DNA from: DASRJX01 sp035649235
Lineage (GTDB): Bacteria; Acidobacteriota; Polarisedimenticolia; Gp22-AA2
NCBI GenBank assembly: GCA_035649235.1
Contig: DASRJX010000088.1
Coordinates: 1 to 31,384, forward strand
Direction of reading: 5' to 3'
Length of the DNA stretch: 31,384 bases
Shown: piece by piece, positions 10,070 through 17,105 of the stretch
How positions within the stretch are numbered: position 1 is the stretch's first letter
Layout of the letters: each line of letters begins with the position of its first letter
Notes under the pieces: generated by a model
The model's database searches: none
The model's input: only the letters and a program-made list of their open reading frames with translations
What the model was told of the DNA's origin: nothing
Translations under genes and position numbers: made by a program

Positions 10070-10780
10070 CTACCTCACCACTCCGCTCAGGACCGCCACG
10101 GGGATCGAGATGTTGCCGGCGACCACGGCCAGCGTGATCGACGCGGCCAGGACGCGCCGCCAGCGGTCGTAGCGGGGGTGCGCGCCTCCGAACGTCTGAG
10201 TCAGGCTCCAGACCCCGTGGTACATGTGCAGGCCCAGGGCCAGCATCGCCAGGACGTAGAAGGCCGAGACCGGCCAGACTGAGAAGCCGGCGACCACGTT
10301 GTGGTAGACCCGTCCCTCCTCGAACGAAGGGTGCGCGCTGCCGATCGTGAGGTGCAGCAGGTGGTAGACCACGAACAACGCCAGGATCGGTCCGCTCCAT
10401 CGCATCGTGCGCGAGGCGTACGACGACTCCCGGTGCTCCGTGAGGCGGTACCCGACGGGCCGCGCGCGCCAGCCGGAGCGCGACAGCGACCACGCCGCCC
10501 AGATGTGCAGGGACACCGCCAGCAGCAGGACCGTGCGGACGATCCAGAGGCCCGAGCCGTGGAGCAGCTCGCGCAGGAGCGCTCCGTAGGCATCGAGGGC
10601 CGCGGGCCCGAGATAGACCTGGAGGTTGCCGAGCATGTGGCCGATCACGAACAGGACCAGGACGACGCCGGTGATCGCCATGACCACCTTGCGGCCGATC
10701 GTGCTCGACAGGAAAGCCTCGGCCGCGACCGCCGACGGCAGCGCCGCCGACGGCGCGGCTCGCATGGATGAAGGGATCAT
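10070..10780 (-). CDS. sdhC: Succinate dehydrogenase cytochrome b subunit
   Basis: A 236-residue membrane anchor of complex II with about five transmembrane helices, the first at roughly residues 31-50 (VVMAITGVVLVLFVIGHMLG). This is the single-subunit di-heme type, and no separate sdhD is present. Conserved His residues sit in helix-bound positions (GHMLGN, HIWAAW, YHLLHL, GLHMYHG), suiting two b hemes. The start is uncertain: a GTG at 10798 lies upstream of the predicted -10 box and is excluded. The ATG at 10780 would give an almost leaderless message, and the ATG at 10765 a 17-base leader. It is the first gene of sdhC-A-B, divergent from the small unknown gene at 10896. Confidence 0.9.
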   Translation of the reverse strand: MIPSSMRAAPSAALPSAVAAEAFLSSTIGRKVVMAITGVVLVLFVIGHMLGNLQVYLGPAALDAYGALLRELLHGSGLWIVRTVLLLAVSLHIWAAWSLSRSGWRARPVGYRLTEHRESSYASRTMRWSGPILALFVVYHLLHLTIGSAHPSFEEGRVYHNVVAGFSVWPVSAFYVLAMLALGLHMYHGVWSLTQTFGGAHPRYDRWRRVLAASITLAVVAGNISIPVAVLSGVVR

Positions 10781-10788
10781 CGACGTGG

Positions 10789-10797
10789 ATTCTAGCA
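10789..10797 (-). promoter_or_regulatory. Extended -10 promoter for the sdh operon
   Basis: The minus strand reads TG-C-TAGAAT, an extended -10 element with 5/6 match in the hexamer. There is no recognisable -35 at the correct distance, as allowed for extended -10 promoters. Transcription would start near 10782. Confidence 0.5.
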
Positions 10798-10842
10798 CCT
10801 CGCGCGACGCCGATCGGAGCGCGAGAAATCTCCGCGGGCCGC

Positions 10843-10871
10843 TTGACGGCCCGTGAGGCCCCTCCTATACT
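10843..10871 (+). promoter_or_regulatory. Near-consensus sigma-70 promoter for the 10896 gene
   Basis: TTGACG (10843-10848), exactly 17 bases, then TATACT (10866-10871): 5/6 and 5/6 matches at ideal spacing. The transcript would start near 10878, giving an 18-base leader with an AGGA site before the ATG. It is among the strongest-looking promoters in the window. Confidence 0.75.
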
Positions 10872-10895
10872 CGGGTCAACTCACAGGACGAATTC

Positions 10896-11354
10896 ATGTC
10901 AGCCATGCGGGCCCGCGAGCACGAGAGCGATGTCGATCGGGACATCGCGATCACCGTGCCGTTGCTCACGCTGCGCGCGGGGGAGACGCTCGTGGTACGC
11001 ATCGGCGCGGTCGATCGCCAATCGGGCGTGGCCGAGGTGGTCGCCCGCTGCCGCGCGCGCGACAACCGGGATCTCACGACCTGCGGCCGCTGGATCGCCG
11101 GCGGCGGCGAGCGGGCGCCGGCGGATCACTACTATCGGGTCGCCGTGACGGTCCCCGAGCGATCCCCCACGGTGATCTGGGAGGTGCACCAGATCCTCCT
11201 CTGCGACCACGACGGCAACCGGCGCTCCTATGTCGCCGGCAAGGACTTCGCGCCGCTGCTCTTCCAGGTGCTCGAGCGCGAAGGCGTGGACTGCACGCCG
11301 CCGCGCCTCCTCGGCATCCAGCTCTGCAAGGACGGCAACTCCGCGGACGAGTAA
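10896..11354 (+). CDS. Conserved-looking hypothetical protein, soluble
   Basis: A 152-residue protein of unrecognised family. It has no signal peptide or membrane segment, so is probably cytoplasmic. The N-terminus is charged (MSAMRAREHESDVDRD); the middle looks like an alternating beta-rich fold (ITVPLLTLRAGETLVVRIG, YYRVAVTVPERSPTVIW). Five Cys are spread along the chain (in ARCRAR, TTCGRW, LLCDHDG, VDCTPP, QLCKDG) without a standard zinc-finger spacing. The ATG at 10896 is supported by an AGGA site and a strong promoter ending 24 bases upstream. Codon usage is like its neighbours. It stands alone between the divergent sdh operon and a convergent cyclophilin-like gene. No function is proposed. 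Confidence 0.75.
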   Translation: MSAMRAREHESDVDRDIAITVPLLTLRAGETLVVRIGAVDRQSGVAEVVARCRARDNRDLTTCGRWIAGGGERAPADHYYRVAVTVPERSPTVIWEVHQILLCDHDGNRRSYVAGKDFAPLLFQVLEREGVDCTPPRLLGIQLCKDGNSADE

Positions 11355-11387
11355 CGAGTCCCGACGGAACCCGGGCCACGCCGGTCC

Positions 11388-11542
11388 GGGGCGCCGGCCC
11401 CGCGTCCGCCGGGCACGGGTCCGGGTCGCTCTCGCGACCCTCCCCTCTACGTCGCCTCGCTCCGCCCAGCGCGCCTCACAGGCGCGCCGGGACCCCGTCG
11501 CTCGGTCGCCGACGGGCCCGGCGGACGCGTGGCCGGCGCCCC
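11388..11542. repeat. 155-bp element with 27-bp terminal inverted repeats (26/27 match)
   Basis: Left arm 11388-11414 and right arm 11516-11542 are reverse complements with a single mismatch. Weaker pairing continues outward to 11379/11551 (7 of 9 including one G-T). The 101-base interior holds smaller dyads: GGGTCGC-N4-GCGACCC at 11423-11440 and GCGCGCC-N5-GGCGCGC at about 11470-11488. The left arm's inner edge (11411-11425) also pairs perfectly over 15 bases with 11563-11577, giving an alternative fold. It fills most of the 290-base convergent gap and has no coding potential I trust. It could be a MITE-like element, a structured RNA or a bidirectional 3'-end structure. I see no flanking target-site duplication. 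Confidence 0.75.
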
Positions 11543-11577
11543 GTATCGACGCCGCCCGCGAGCCCGGACCCGTGCCC
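11411..11577. repeat. Second perfect 15-bp inverted repeat overlapping the 155-bp element
   Basis: GGGCACGGGTCCGGG at 11411-11425 is perfectly complementary to 11563-11577. It shares its first 4 bases with the left arm of the 27-bp repeat, so the two stems are mutually exclusive at that edge. This suggests alternative structures or the decayed arm of a nested element. Confidence 0.6.
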
Positions 11578-11592
11578 CGCCACGGAGCGGTC

Positions 11593-11618
11593 CGGCCCTT
11601 CACGGGCCGCGGTTTCTT
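11593..11618 (+). terminator. Candidate intrinsic terminator for the 10896 gene
   Basis: CGGCCC-TTCAC-GGGCCG (11593-11609) is a 6-bp stem followed by CGGTTTCTTC on the plus strand, a short interrupted T-tract. It lies 239 bases beyond the stop of the plus-strand gene. On the minus strand no T-run follows, so it does not obviously serve the cyclophilin-like gene. Confidence 0.4.
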
Positions 11619-11644
11619 CAGTCGAAGGATTGGCGCGCAGGGAA

Positions 11645-12640
11645 CTACTTGCCGGCGGTCTTCTCGACCTTCTTCTCGCGGATCTCGACCTTCTTCATCA
11701 CGACGTCGCGGATCGGGCGCATCACCGCGCGGGCACCGCCCGCGCCGGCCGTCGGGAGGTTCGTGATCGCCTTGACGGTATCGAGACCCGCCGTCACGCG
11801 CGCGAAGACCGTGTAGTGCGTGTCCATGTCGGGCTTCGGCACGGTGGCAATCAGAAAGATGCTGCCCGACTCCTCGGCGCCGCTCATCGCGTTGCGGACC
11901 TGGGCCACCGATCCCGGGAGGACCTTGAGGCCGTTCGGCTCGGGCGGGAGCGTGTAGCCGGGCCCCCCGCGCTCGTCGTTGGTCGGCGATCCGGCGAATG
12001 CGACCTCCCCCTTGATGGTGCGGTGGAACAGCTTGCCGTCGTAGAACCCCTGGTTGGCGAGGTCGATGAAGTTCTTGACGTGCATCGGCGCCAGGTCGTC
12101 GTAGAACTCGAGCACGATGTTGCCGAACTCGGTGTTGATGACGGCCTGATAGTCGCGTGACGAGTCGTACTTCTTGATCACGCGGTGCGTGATCGCCTTC
12201 TCCGGGATCCCGGGGCCGCTCCAGGTGATCTTGTACGTGTCGATGCCGCTGATCTTGGGGAACAGCGCGCTGAGATCGACGATCTTCCCGAAATAGCCGT
12301 TCGGTTCCAGCATCCGCGGCTGGCCGTCCTTGGCGGAGGCGGCGACGTTCTTCACCCTCTCGAGCTTGTTGCCGTTGCTGTCGTAAACCTGGAAGCCTGC
12401 TTCGACCTCCATCCCGGGGTTGGTCCAGTTCTCGGTCCCCTCGTTCTTGAAGAGGATCGTCACCTCGTTCCGGTCGCCGGAGTAGCTCAGCGGGGCGCGC
12501 GTCTCGATGTGGACGTAGAGCGGCGAGCTCGCCTTCGGGGTCTCCTTCGCGGGCTCCGCGGCGGTCGCCACGCCGGGTCCTGCGAGGGCCGCCACGAGCA
12601 CAAAGAGCGGCGATCTCCTGACGAATGAAGCAGTCATCAT
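11645..12640 (-). CDS. Exported cyclophilin-like (peptidyl-prolyl isomerase family) protein with N-terminal beta domain
   Basis: A 331-residue protein with a signal peptide (hydrophobic core PLFVLVAALAGPGVATAA). A beta-rich N-terminal domain spans about 40-165, resembling an Ig-like fold. A cyclophilin domain follows (about 170-310, from YQAVINTEFGNIVLEFYDDLAP). Cyclophilins speed proline cis-trans isomerisation; here it would act in the periplasm or at the surface. The catalytic Arg is kept (FHRTIKG), but the usual FMxQGGD reads EVAFAGS. The SQFFI motif reads SIFLI, and the His before TVFG reads Tyr (THYTVFA). The pocket is therefore strongly altered and the isomerase activity doubtful. A GAGGTG site precedes two ATGs (12640 and 12637); either may start translation. 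A TTGACA-N17-TAGGAT promoter is upstream. Confidence 0.88.
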   Translation of the reverse strand: MMTASFVRRSPLFVLVAALAGPGVATAAEPAKETPKASSPLYVHIETRAPLSYSGDRNEVTILFKNEGTENWTNPGMEVEAGFQVYDSNGNKLERVKNVAASAKDGQPRMLEPNGYFGKIVDLSALFPKISGIDTYKITWSGPGIPEKAITHRVIKKYDSSRDYQAVINTEFGNIVLEFYDDLAPMHVKNFIDLANQGFYDGKLFHRTIKGEVAFAGSPTNDERGGPGYTLPPEPNGLKVLPGSVAQVRNAMSGAEESGSIFLIATVPKPDMDTHYTVFARVTAGLDTVKAITNLPTAGAGGARAVMRPIRDVVMKKVEIREKKVEKTAGK

Positions 12641-12703
12641 CGGCACCTCGAGATGTTAGCCCGGTTCGGCCGGCGCGCGGTGCAGGACCACGCGGGGCCG
12701 CAT

Positions 12704-12732
12704 ATCCTACCCGACCCCCCAGGGGCTGTCAA
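12704..12732 (-). promoter_or_regulatory. Sigma-70-type promoter for the cyclophilin-like gene
   Basis: A perfect TTGACA (12727-12732), 17 bases, and TAGGAT (12704-12709) on the minus strand. Transcription would start about 58 bases before the start codon. Confidence 0.65.
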
Positions 12733-12810
12733 ACGCCCACCCCGGGCGGCCGTCGGGCCGCTGACACCCTCCTCGCGGCACGCAGGCCGCGCGATGATCC
12801 TCCAAAAGCC

Positions 12811-12839
12811 TTGCTGGGCGCAGGTTTTGGACGTATATG
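12811..12839 (+). promoter_or_regulatory. Candidate sigma-70 promoter for the zinc-ribbon protein gene
   Basis: TTGCTG (12811-12816), 17 bases, TATATG (12834-12839). It would start RNA near 12846, which excludes an in-frame ATG at 12837 and supports the ATG at 12888. An imperfect dyad (CCAAAA at 12802, TTTTGG ending at 12830) spans the -35 and could be an operator. Confidence 0.5.
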
Positions 12840-12887
12840 AGGCTCGCTCCAAAAAGAGAATCCGGTTCCGGGATCGTGGGGGCGACG

Positions 12888-13346
12888 ATGTGGTGTTCGG
12901 GGTGTGGCACTCCGCTGGCGGCCGGGGAGGTCTTCAACATCCCCGTCGAGGCCTGCTCCGAGTGCGGCGGGACCTGGCTGGAGGAGGGCCGCCTCAAGTG
13001 GATCATCGAGGTCGGCCCGAAGTCCCTCCCGGCCGACCGCACGCGCGAGGTGACTCGCTTCACGGCCGGCGCGACGCCGGCCTACAGCCTCAACGCGGAC
13101 GAGACTCGGCGCATCGTGAAGTGCCCGTACTGCGTCTGCATCCTGCGGCCGGTCAACTACTCGGCCAACTCGGGCGTGGCGATTTATCGCTGCATCCAGG
13201 ACCACGGCGTCTGGATCCCCAAGGGCGGCATCGACCGGCTGATCGTGTTCATCGACACCTGGGACCGGTACCTCCAGTCGGCCGCGCCCTACTACATCGG
13301 CCTCGCCCAACTCGAGCGCAAGCGCTTCCTCCGCAAGCTGGTCTGA
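12888..13346 (+). CDS. TFIIB-type zinc-ribbon domain protein
   Basis: A 152-residue soluble protein with two zinc-ribbon modules of the zf-TFIIB type. The first is MWCSGCGTPL followed by CSECGGTWLEEGRLKWII. The second is CPYCVCIL followed by YRCIQDHGVWIPKGGIDRLI, where the second pair is Cys/His rather than two Cys. The conserved G-x-W-(L/I) after each knuckle is typical of this bacterial family, whose role is unproven (nucleic-acid or protein contact is presumed). The C-terminal third is helical (QSAAPYYIGLAQLERKRFLRKLV). The ATG at 12888 begins right at the first ribbon and follows a GGGGG stretch; an upstream ATG at 12837 overlaps the predicted -10. It ends 11 bases from the convergent comF. 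Confidence 0.82.
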   Translation: MWCSGCGTPLAAGEVFNIPVEACSECGGTWLEEGRLKWIIEVGPKSLPADRTREVTRFTAGATPAYSLNADETRRIVKCPYCVCILRPVNYSANSGVAIYRCIQDHGVWIPKGGIDRLIVFIDTWDRYLQSAAPYYIGLAQLERKRFLRKLV

Positions 13347-13357
13347 CAGGGGCGCCC

Positions 13358-14077
13358 TCAAGGGGTTCGCGCCACCACGAAGCCGATGACGGCGGCCGCG
13401 CCCGCGCCGCGCAGCGCCCCGGCGCAGGCCTCGAGCGTCGCGCCGGTGGTCATGACGTCGTCCACCAGCAGGACCACCCGGCCGCGCAGGGAGAGGAGTC
13501 GCCGGCGGCCGGGGGGGCCGGTCCTCCGGGTGGGACGCGCGCGGAACACGCCGTCGAGGGCGCGGAGCCGATCCCCTCGTCCCAGGCGGATCTGGCGGCC
13601 CGCGGCGCGAGGCCGGCCCAGCAGCCCCGGCACCACCGGGAGGGCGACCGCGCGCGCCAGGGCGCGCGCCAGGATCTCCGACTGGTTGTAGCCCCGCCGC
13701 AGCCGCCGGCTCCAGTGGAGCGGCACCGCGAGCGCCAGGTCGGGGCGCAGCGGCCCGTTCAGGAGCAGGGCCCGGGATCGGTCGAGCGCCGCCAGTGCGA
13801 GCGCGGGGCCGAGCGACTCCATCCCCTCGAACTTGAAGACCTGGATCAGCCGGCGGATCTCCCCCTCGTAGTCGCCACCCCAGAGCACGGCGCGCAGAGG
13901 GCCGCGCCGCCATAGCCGGGTTCCCGGCGTCCAGGGGATCGCCTCCCAGCAGGGGAGGCAGACGCCGCCCCGCTGGCGCCAGGGGAGGATCCCCGCGCAC
14001 AGCAGGCAATCGGCGGGAAACAGCGCCGCCAGCAGCCCCTCCCGGAGCCGCCGGACGAGGGGGACACGATCGCTCAA
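13358..14077 (-). CDS. comF: ComF family phosphoribosyltransferase-like protein
   Basis: A 239-residue ComF-type protein. The N-terminal zinc-finger-like part reads CLLCAGILPWRQRGGVCLPCW. The PRPP-binding loop VVLLVDDVMTTGATLEACAGAL is complete in the C-terminal half, with the preceding RRGYNQSEILARAL block. In competent bacteria ComF helps move incoming single-stranded DNA across the inner membrane; in others it may be a stand-alone phosphoribosyltransferase. Start choice: the reading frame runs far upstream inside gpmI, but no ATG or GTG lies near the family N-terminus. The TTG at 14077, 5 bases past the gpmI stop and preceded by AGGG, gives the expected length. It is the last gene of the five-gene operon. 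Confidence 0.88.
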   Translation of the reverse strand: MSDRVPLVRRLREGLLAALFPADCLLCAGILPWRQRGGVCLPCWEAIPWTPGTRLWRRGPLRAVLWGGDYEGEIRRLIQVFKFEGMESLGPALALAALDRSRALLLNGPLRPDLALAVPLHWSRRLRRGYNQSEILARALARAVALPVVPGLLGRPRAAGRQIRLGRGDRLRALDGVFRARPTRRTGPPGRRRLLSLRGRVVLLVDDVMTTGATLEACAGALRGAGAAAVIGFVVARTP

Positions 14078-14082
14078 CCGGC

Positions 14083-15675
14083 CTATCCCTGAAGCAGGGA
14101 CCGGCCCTCCATGTCCTGCGGAATCGGCACCCCCGCGATCTGCAGCATCGTGGGAGCGACGTCGGCCAGAAGGCCTCCGTCGCGCAGGCGCCTCCCCTCG
14201 AGGCCGGCCCCCGCCAGGTGCACCGGCACGGGGTTGGTGGTGTGGGCCGTCAGCGGCCCTCCGGTCCCGGGGTCGATCATCTCTTCGGCATTGCCGTGGT
14301 CCGCCGTGACGATGACGGTGCCCCCCAGGCGGAGGACCAGGCTCACCACGGCCTGGACGCACTGGTCCGTCACGCGGCACGCCTCGACGGTCGGATCGAA
14401 CCGCCCGGTGTGCCCGACCATATCGGCGTTGGCGTAGTTCAGCACGACGGCCTGGCGCGGCTTGGCCTCGAGGCGCTGGAGCACCTCGGCCGTCACCTCG
14501 CGGGCGCTCATCTCCGGCTTCAGGTCGTACGTGGGCACCTTCAGGGACGGGACGAGGCAGCGCTCCTCCAGGGGGAACGGCTGCTCCCGTCCGCCGCTGA
14601 AGAAATAGGTCACGTGGGCGTATTTCTCAGTCTCGGCGATGCGCAGCTGGGGGATCCCCGCGCCGCTGACCACCTCGCCGAACGTGGCAGAGATCATCTG
14701 CTGTGGGAAGGCGACGGGAAGGGACCAGGTCCGATCGTAGGTCGTGAAGCACACGAAGGAGGAGAGCACCGGCGGCGCGGGGCAATGGAAGCGGTCGAAG
14801 CCGTCGAGCGTGAACGCGCGCGTGATCTGCCGCGCCCGGTCGGCCCGGAAGTTGAACAGGACGACGGAGTCGCCGTCGCGCACGGCCGCGTCGCGCCCGG
14901 CGCGTGCGGAGGCGGCGGATCGTCCCGGCGCTCCCGCTCCCGCCTCGGGGCCGACGACCGCGGGCAGGATGAACTCGTCGCCGATGCCGCGGGCGTGCCC
15001 TGCGCTGACGGCGGCGGCGGCCGAGGGGAAGCGCTCCCCCTCCCGGAGGACGAGGGCGCGCCACGCCTTCTCGGTCCGATCCCAGCGGTTGTCGCGGTCC
15101 ATGGCGTAGTAGCGGCCCGACACCGTGGCGATGGGTGGGTACCGCAACGCCTTCAGCCGCGCCTCCGCGCGCTCCACGAAGGGGAGCGCGCTCATCGGCG
15201 GCGTGTCGCGGCCATCCAGGAAAGCGTGCACGAAGAGGGTGTCAACACCCTGCCGGCGGGCCAACTCGAGGAGCGCCTCCAAGTGCGCGATGTGGCTGTG
15301 CACGCCACCGTCGCTCAGGAGCCCCATGACGTGGAGCGCCGCTCCCGGGCGGGCGGCATCCGCCGCCGCGCGCAGGAGGGCTTCGTTGCGGGCGAACTCG
15401 CCGGTCCGGATGCTGTGGTCGATTCGGGCCAGGTCCTGCATCACGACGCGCCCGGCCCCCAGGCAGAGGTGGCCGACCTCCGAATTCCCCATGTAGCCCG
15501 GCGGCAACCCGACCGACTCTCCCGACGCCGAGAGCAGCGAGGACGGCCACTCGCGCCGCAGGCGCTCCATGAAGGGCGGGGCGCAGGCGGCGATGGCGTT
15601 CCCCTCGCGTCGAGGGCTGTGGCCCCAGCCGTCGAGCACGATGAGGACCATCGGGAGCCGCGGCGTGGAGGGCAT
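14083..15675 (-). CDS. gpmI: 2,3-bisphosphoglycerate-independent phosphoglycerate mutase
   Basis: A 530-residue two-metal (Mn) phosphoglycerate mutase that interconverts 3- and 2-phosphoglycerate in glycolysis and gluconeogenesis. The family blocks are intact: LIVLDGWGHSP, YMGNSEVGH with the phospho-acceptor Ser, HAFLDGRDTPP, LFNFRADRARQ, NYANADMVGHTG and VTADHGNAEEM. An Ala/Gly/Arg-rich insertion at about 240-260 explains why it is slightly longer than the usual 510 residues. The ATG at 15675 directly abuts the stop of the upstream LapB-like gene, so translation is coupled. Its place in an operon with regulators is unusual for a glycolytic enzyme. Confidence 0.96.
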   Translation of the reverse strand: MPSTPRLPMVLIVLDGWGHSPRREGNAIAACAPPFMERLRREWPSSLLSASGESVGLPPGYMGNSEVGHLCLGAGRVVMQDLARIDHSIRTGEFARNEALLRAAADAARPGAALHVMGLLSDGGVHSHIAHLEALLELARRQGVDTLFVHAFLDGRDTPPMSALPFVERAEARLKALRYPPIATVSGRYYAMDRDNRWDRTEKAWRALVLREGERFPSAAAAVSAGHARGIGDEFILPAVVGPEAGAGAPGRSAASARAGRDAAVRDGDSVVLFNFRADRARQITRAFTLDGFDRFHCPAPPVLSSFVCFTTYDRTWSLPVAFPQQMISATFGEVVSGAGIPQLRIAETEKYAHVTYFFSGGREQPFPLEERCLVPSLKVPTYDLKPEMSAREVTAEVLQRLEAKPRQAVVLNYANADMVGHTGRFDPTVEACRVTDQCVQAVVSLVLRLGGTVIVTADHGNAEEMIDPGTGGPLTAHTTNPVPVHLAGAGLEGRRLRDGGLLADVAPTMLQIAGVPIPQDMEGRSLLQG

Positions 15676-17055
15676 CTAATCCTGGTTGTCGACGGTGTAG
15701 ACGGGGGCCGTGCTCAGGCCCAGCTCTTCGACGCCGCGCTCTTCGCGGAAGTCCACGACCACGCTGTTCCACTCGCCGCAGCGCTCGCAGTGCTCGACCC
15801 AGGCGGGGTAGCGCCGCGAGCAGGTGCCGCAGGCGTACTCCACCTTGAGGGCCTCGGCCTGCAGCAGCAGGGTCTCGAGCTCCCGGAGCGCCTCGCGGTA
15901 ATTGCCGTGCCGCTCCTGGATCTTGGCCAGGCAGTAGTGCAGCGCGGGGAAGTAGGTGACCTGGGCCTTCATGCGCGAGAACTCGGCCAGGGCTTCGTCG
16001 AGCATCTCGAGCCGGAAGTACAGCTTGCCCAGAAAGAACCGCGGCAGGACGTCGTTGCGGCTCTTCCAGACCGCGGCCTTGAGCGCCTCGATCGCCCGGC
16101 GCGGCTGCTCCTCGCGCAGATAATGGTCCTCGATCGTGGTCAGGAGGATCGGATGGCCGGTCGCCTGGTGTCCCTCCTCCCAGACCTCGACGGCCGCCTC
16201 CGGCTGGCCGATGGCCAGGAGGGCCCGGCCGAGGCGCAGGTGGGCCGGCACGAACGCGGGGTCGACGCGCACGAGGCGCCTCAGGATGCCGATCGCCTCG
16301 CGGGGCCGGCCTTCCTCGAGGTGCCGGATCGCCAGGTTGTACCGGATCGCCAGGTGGTACTTCTTCTCCGCCTTGCTGGAGCGTCCCATCCCGGTCAGCA
16401 ACTCCTCGATCTTCTGCTGGATACCCCAGGCCTTGTCCCAGGAGCCCTCGCGGATGCAGATGGCCCGGAACTGGCGGTAGGCGTTGAGCGACCGCTTCGG
16501 GTTCAGTTCGATGATCCGGTTGAGCGAGGCCTTGGCGTTCTCACTGGCGCCCGACTCCTCGTAGTCGGCCACCAGCTGGTAGAGCGGGCGCAGGTCGCCC
16601 TCGCGGTCGCGGGCCGCGCGCCGGTGGTATTCGATCGCCTCGGCATAGCGCCGCAGCGTTCGCAGCACCTCCCCCCCCTTCAGGAGGGCCTCGAAGTGGG
16701 CCGGGTCGATCTCGATCACCGCGTTGAAGTGCTCCAGCGCCCGTTCCTCGCGTCCGTTCAGCATCGCTTCGATGCCCTTGAGGTAGAGCTGTTCCGCTTC
16801 CTTGACGTTGATCTGCCGCTGGCGCACGGTCAGGTTCGCGAAGAACCGTCGCAGATCGCGCAGCAGCCCGAACAGCAGGGGCACCAGCATCGAGATGCCG
16901 CAGGCCAGGAGGATGCTCGACCAGACGGGCATCGAGAGCCCGTGGCCGAAGAAGATGTGACGATCGAGGACCTCGCGGTTGGTGGTGTAGAGGATGGACA
17001 GGACGGCGACGACGATCGCGCCGATCGTCAGGTACAGAACGGTCCTGATCTTCAT
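15676..17055 (-). CDS. LapB-like TPR protein with a LapA-like (DUF1049) N-terminal membrane domain
   Basis: A 459-residue inner-membrane protein. The N-terminus has two hydrophobic helices (about 7-23 and 45-65) joined by a loop, followed by a basic stretch (RDLRRFFANLTVRQRQ). This layout resembles LapA/DUF1049. Residues about 85-400 are TPR repeats. The C-terminus has a rubredoxin-like zinc knuckle, CGTC-x10-CERC (Cys 409, 412, 423, 426), the hallmark of LapB/YciM. In E. coli LapB has one anchor and works beside LapA, steering FtsH degradation of LpxC and so lipopolysaccharide synthesis. Here both parts appear fused. The ATG at 17055 has a GGGGAT site; an earlier in-frame extension has no support. 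It lies between a dksA-like gene and gpmI in one operon. Confidence 0.85.
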   Translation of the reverse strand: MKIRTVLYLTIGAIVVAVLSILYTTNREVLDRHIFFGHGLSMPVWSSILLACGISMLVPLLFGLLRDLRRFFANLTVRQRQINVKEAEQLYLKGIEAMLNGREERALEHFNAVIEIDPAHFEALLKGGEVLRTLRRYAEAIEYHRRAARDREGDLRPLYQLVADYEESGASENAKASLNRIIELNPKRSLNAYRQFRAICIREGSWDKAWGIQQKIEELLTGMGRSSKAEKKYHLAIRYNLAIRHLEEGRPREAIGILRRLVRVDPAFVPAHLRLGRALLAIGQPEAAVEVWEEGHQATGHPILLTTIEDHYLREEQPRRAIEALKAAVWKSRNDVLPRFFLGKLYFRLEMLDEALAEFSRMKAQVTYFPALHYCLAKIQERHGNYREALRELETLLLQAEALKVEYACGTCSRRYPAWVEHCERCGEWNSVVVDFREERGVEELGLSTAPVYTVDNQD

Positions 17056-17105
17056 CGCGATCCCCGTCCGCCACGGGGACCTCCCTGCGACGGGCGGCCC
17101 TCCGT

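Noticed and set aside
10781..10798. GTG at 10798 as the sdhC start
   Set aside because: It lies upstream of the extended -10 element, so would not be in the transcript; ATG at 10780 or 10765 is preferred.
11388..11542. The inverted-repeat element as an ordinary bidirectional terminator
   Set aside because: The loop of about 100 bases, stem of 27 bp and absence of T-runs at either edge do not suit intrinsic termination.
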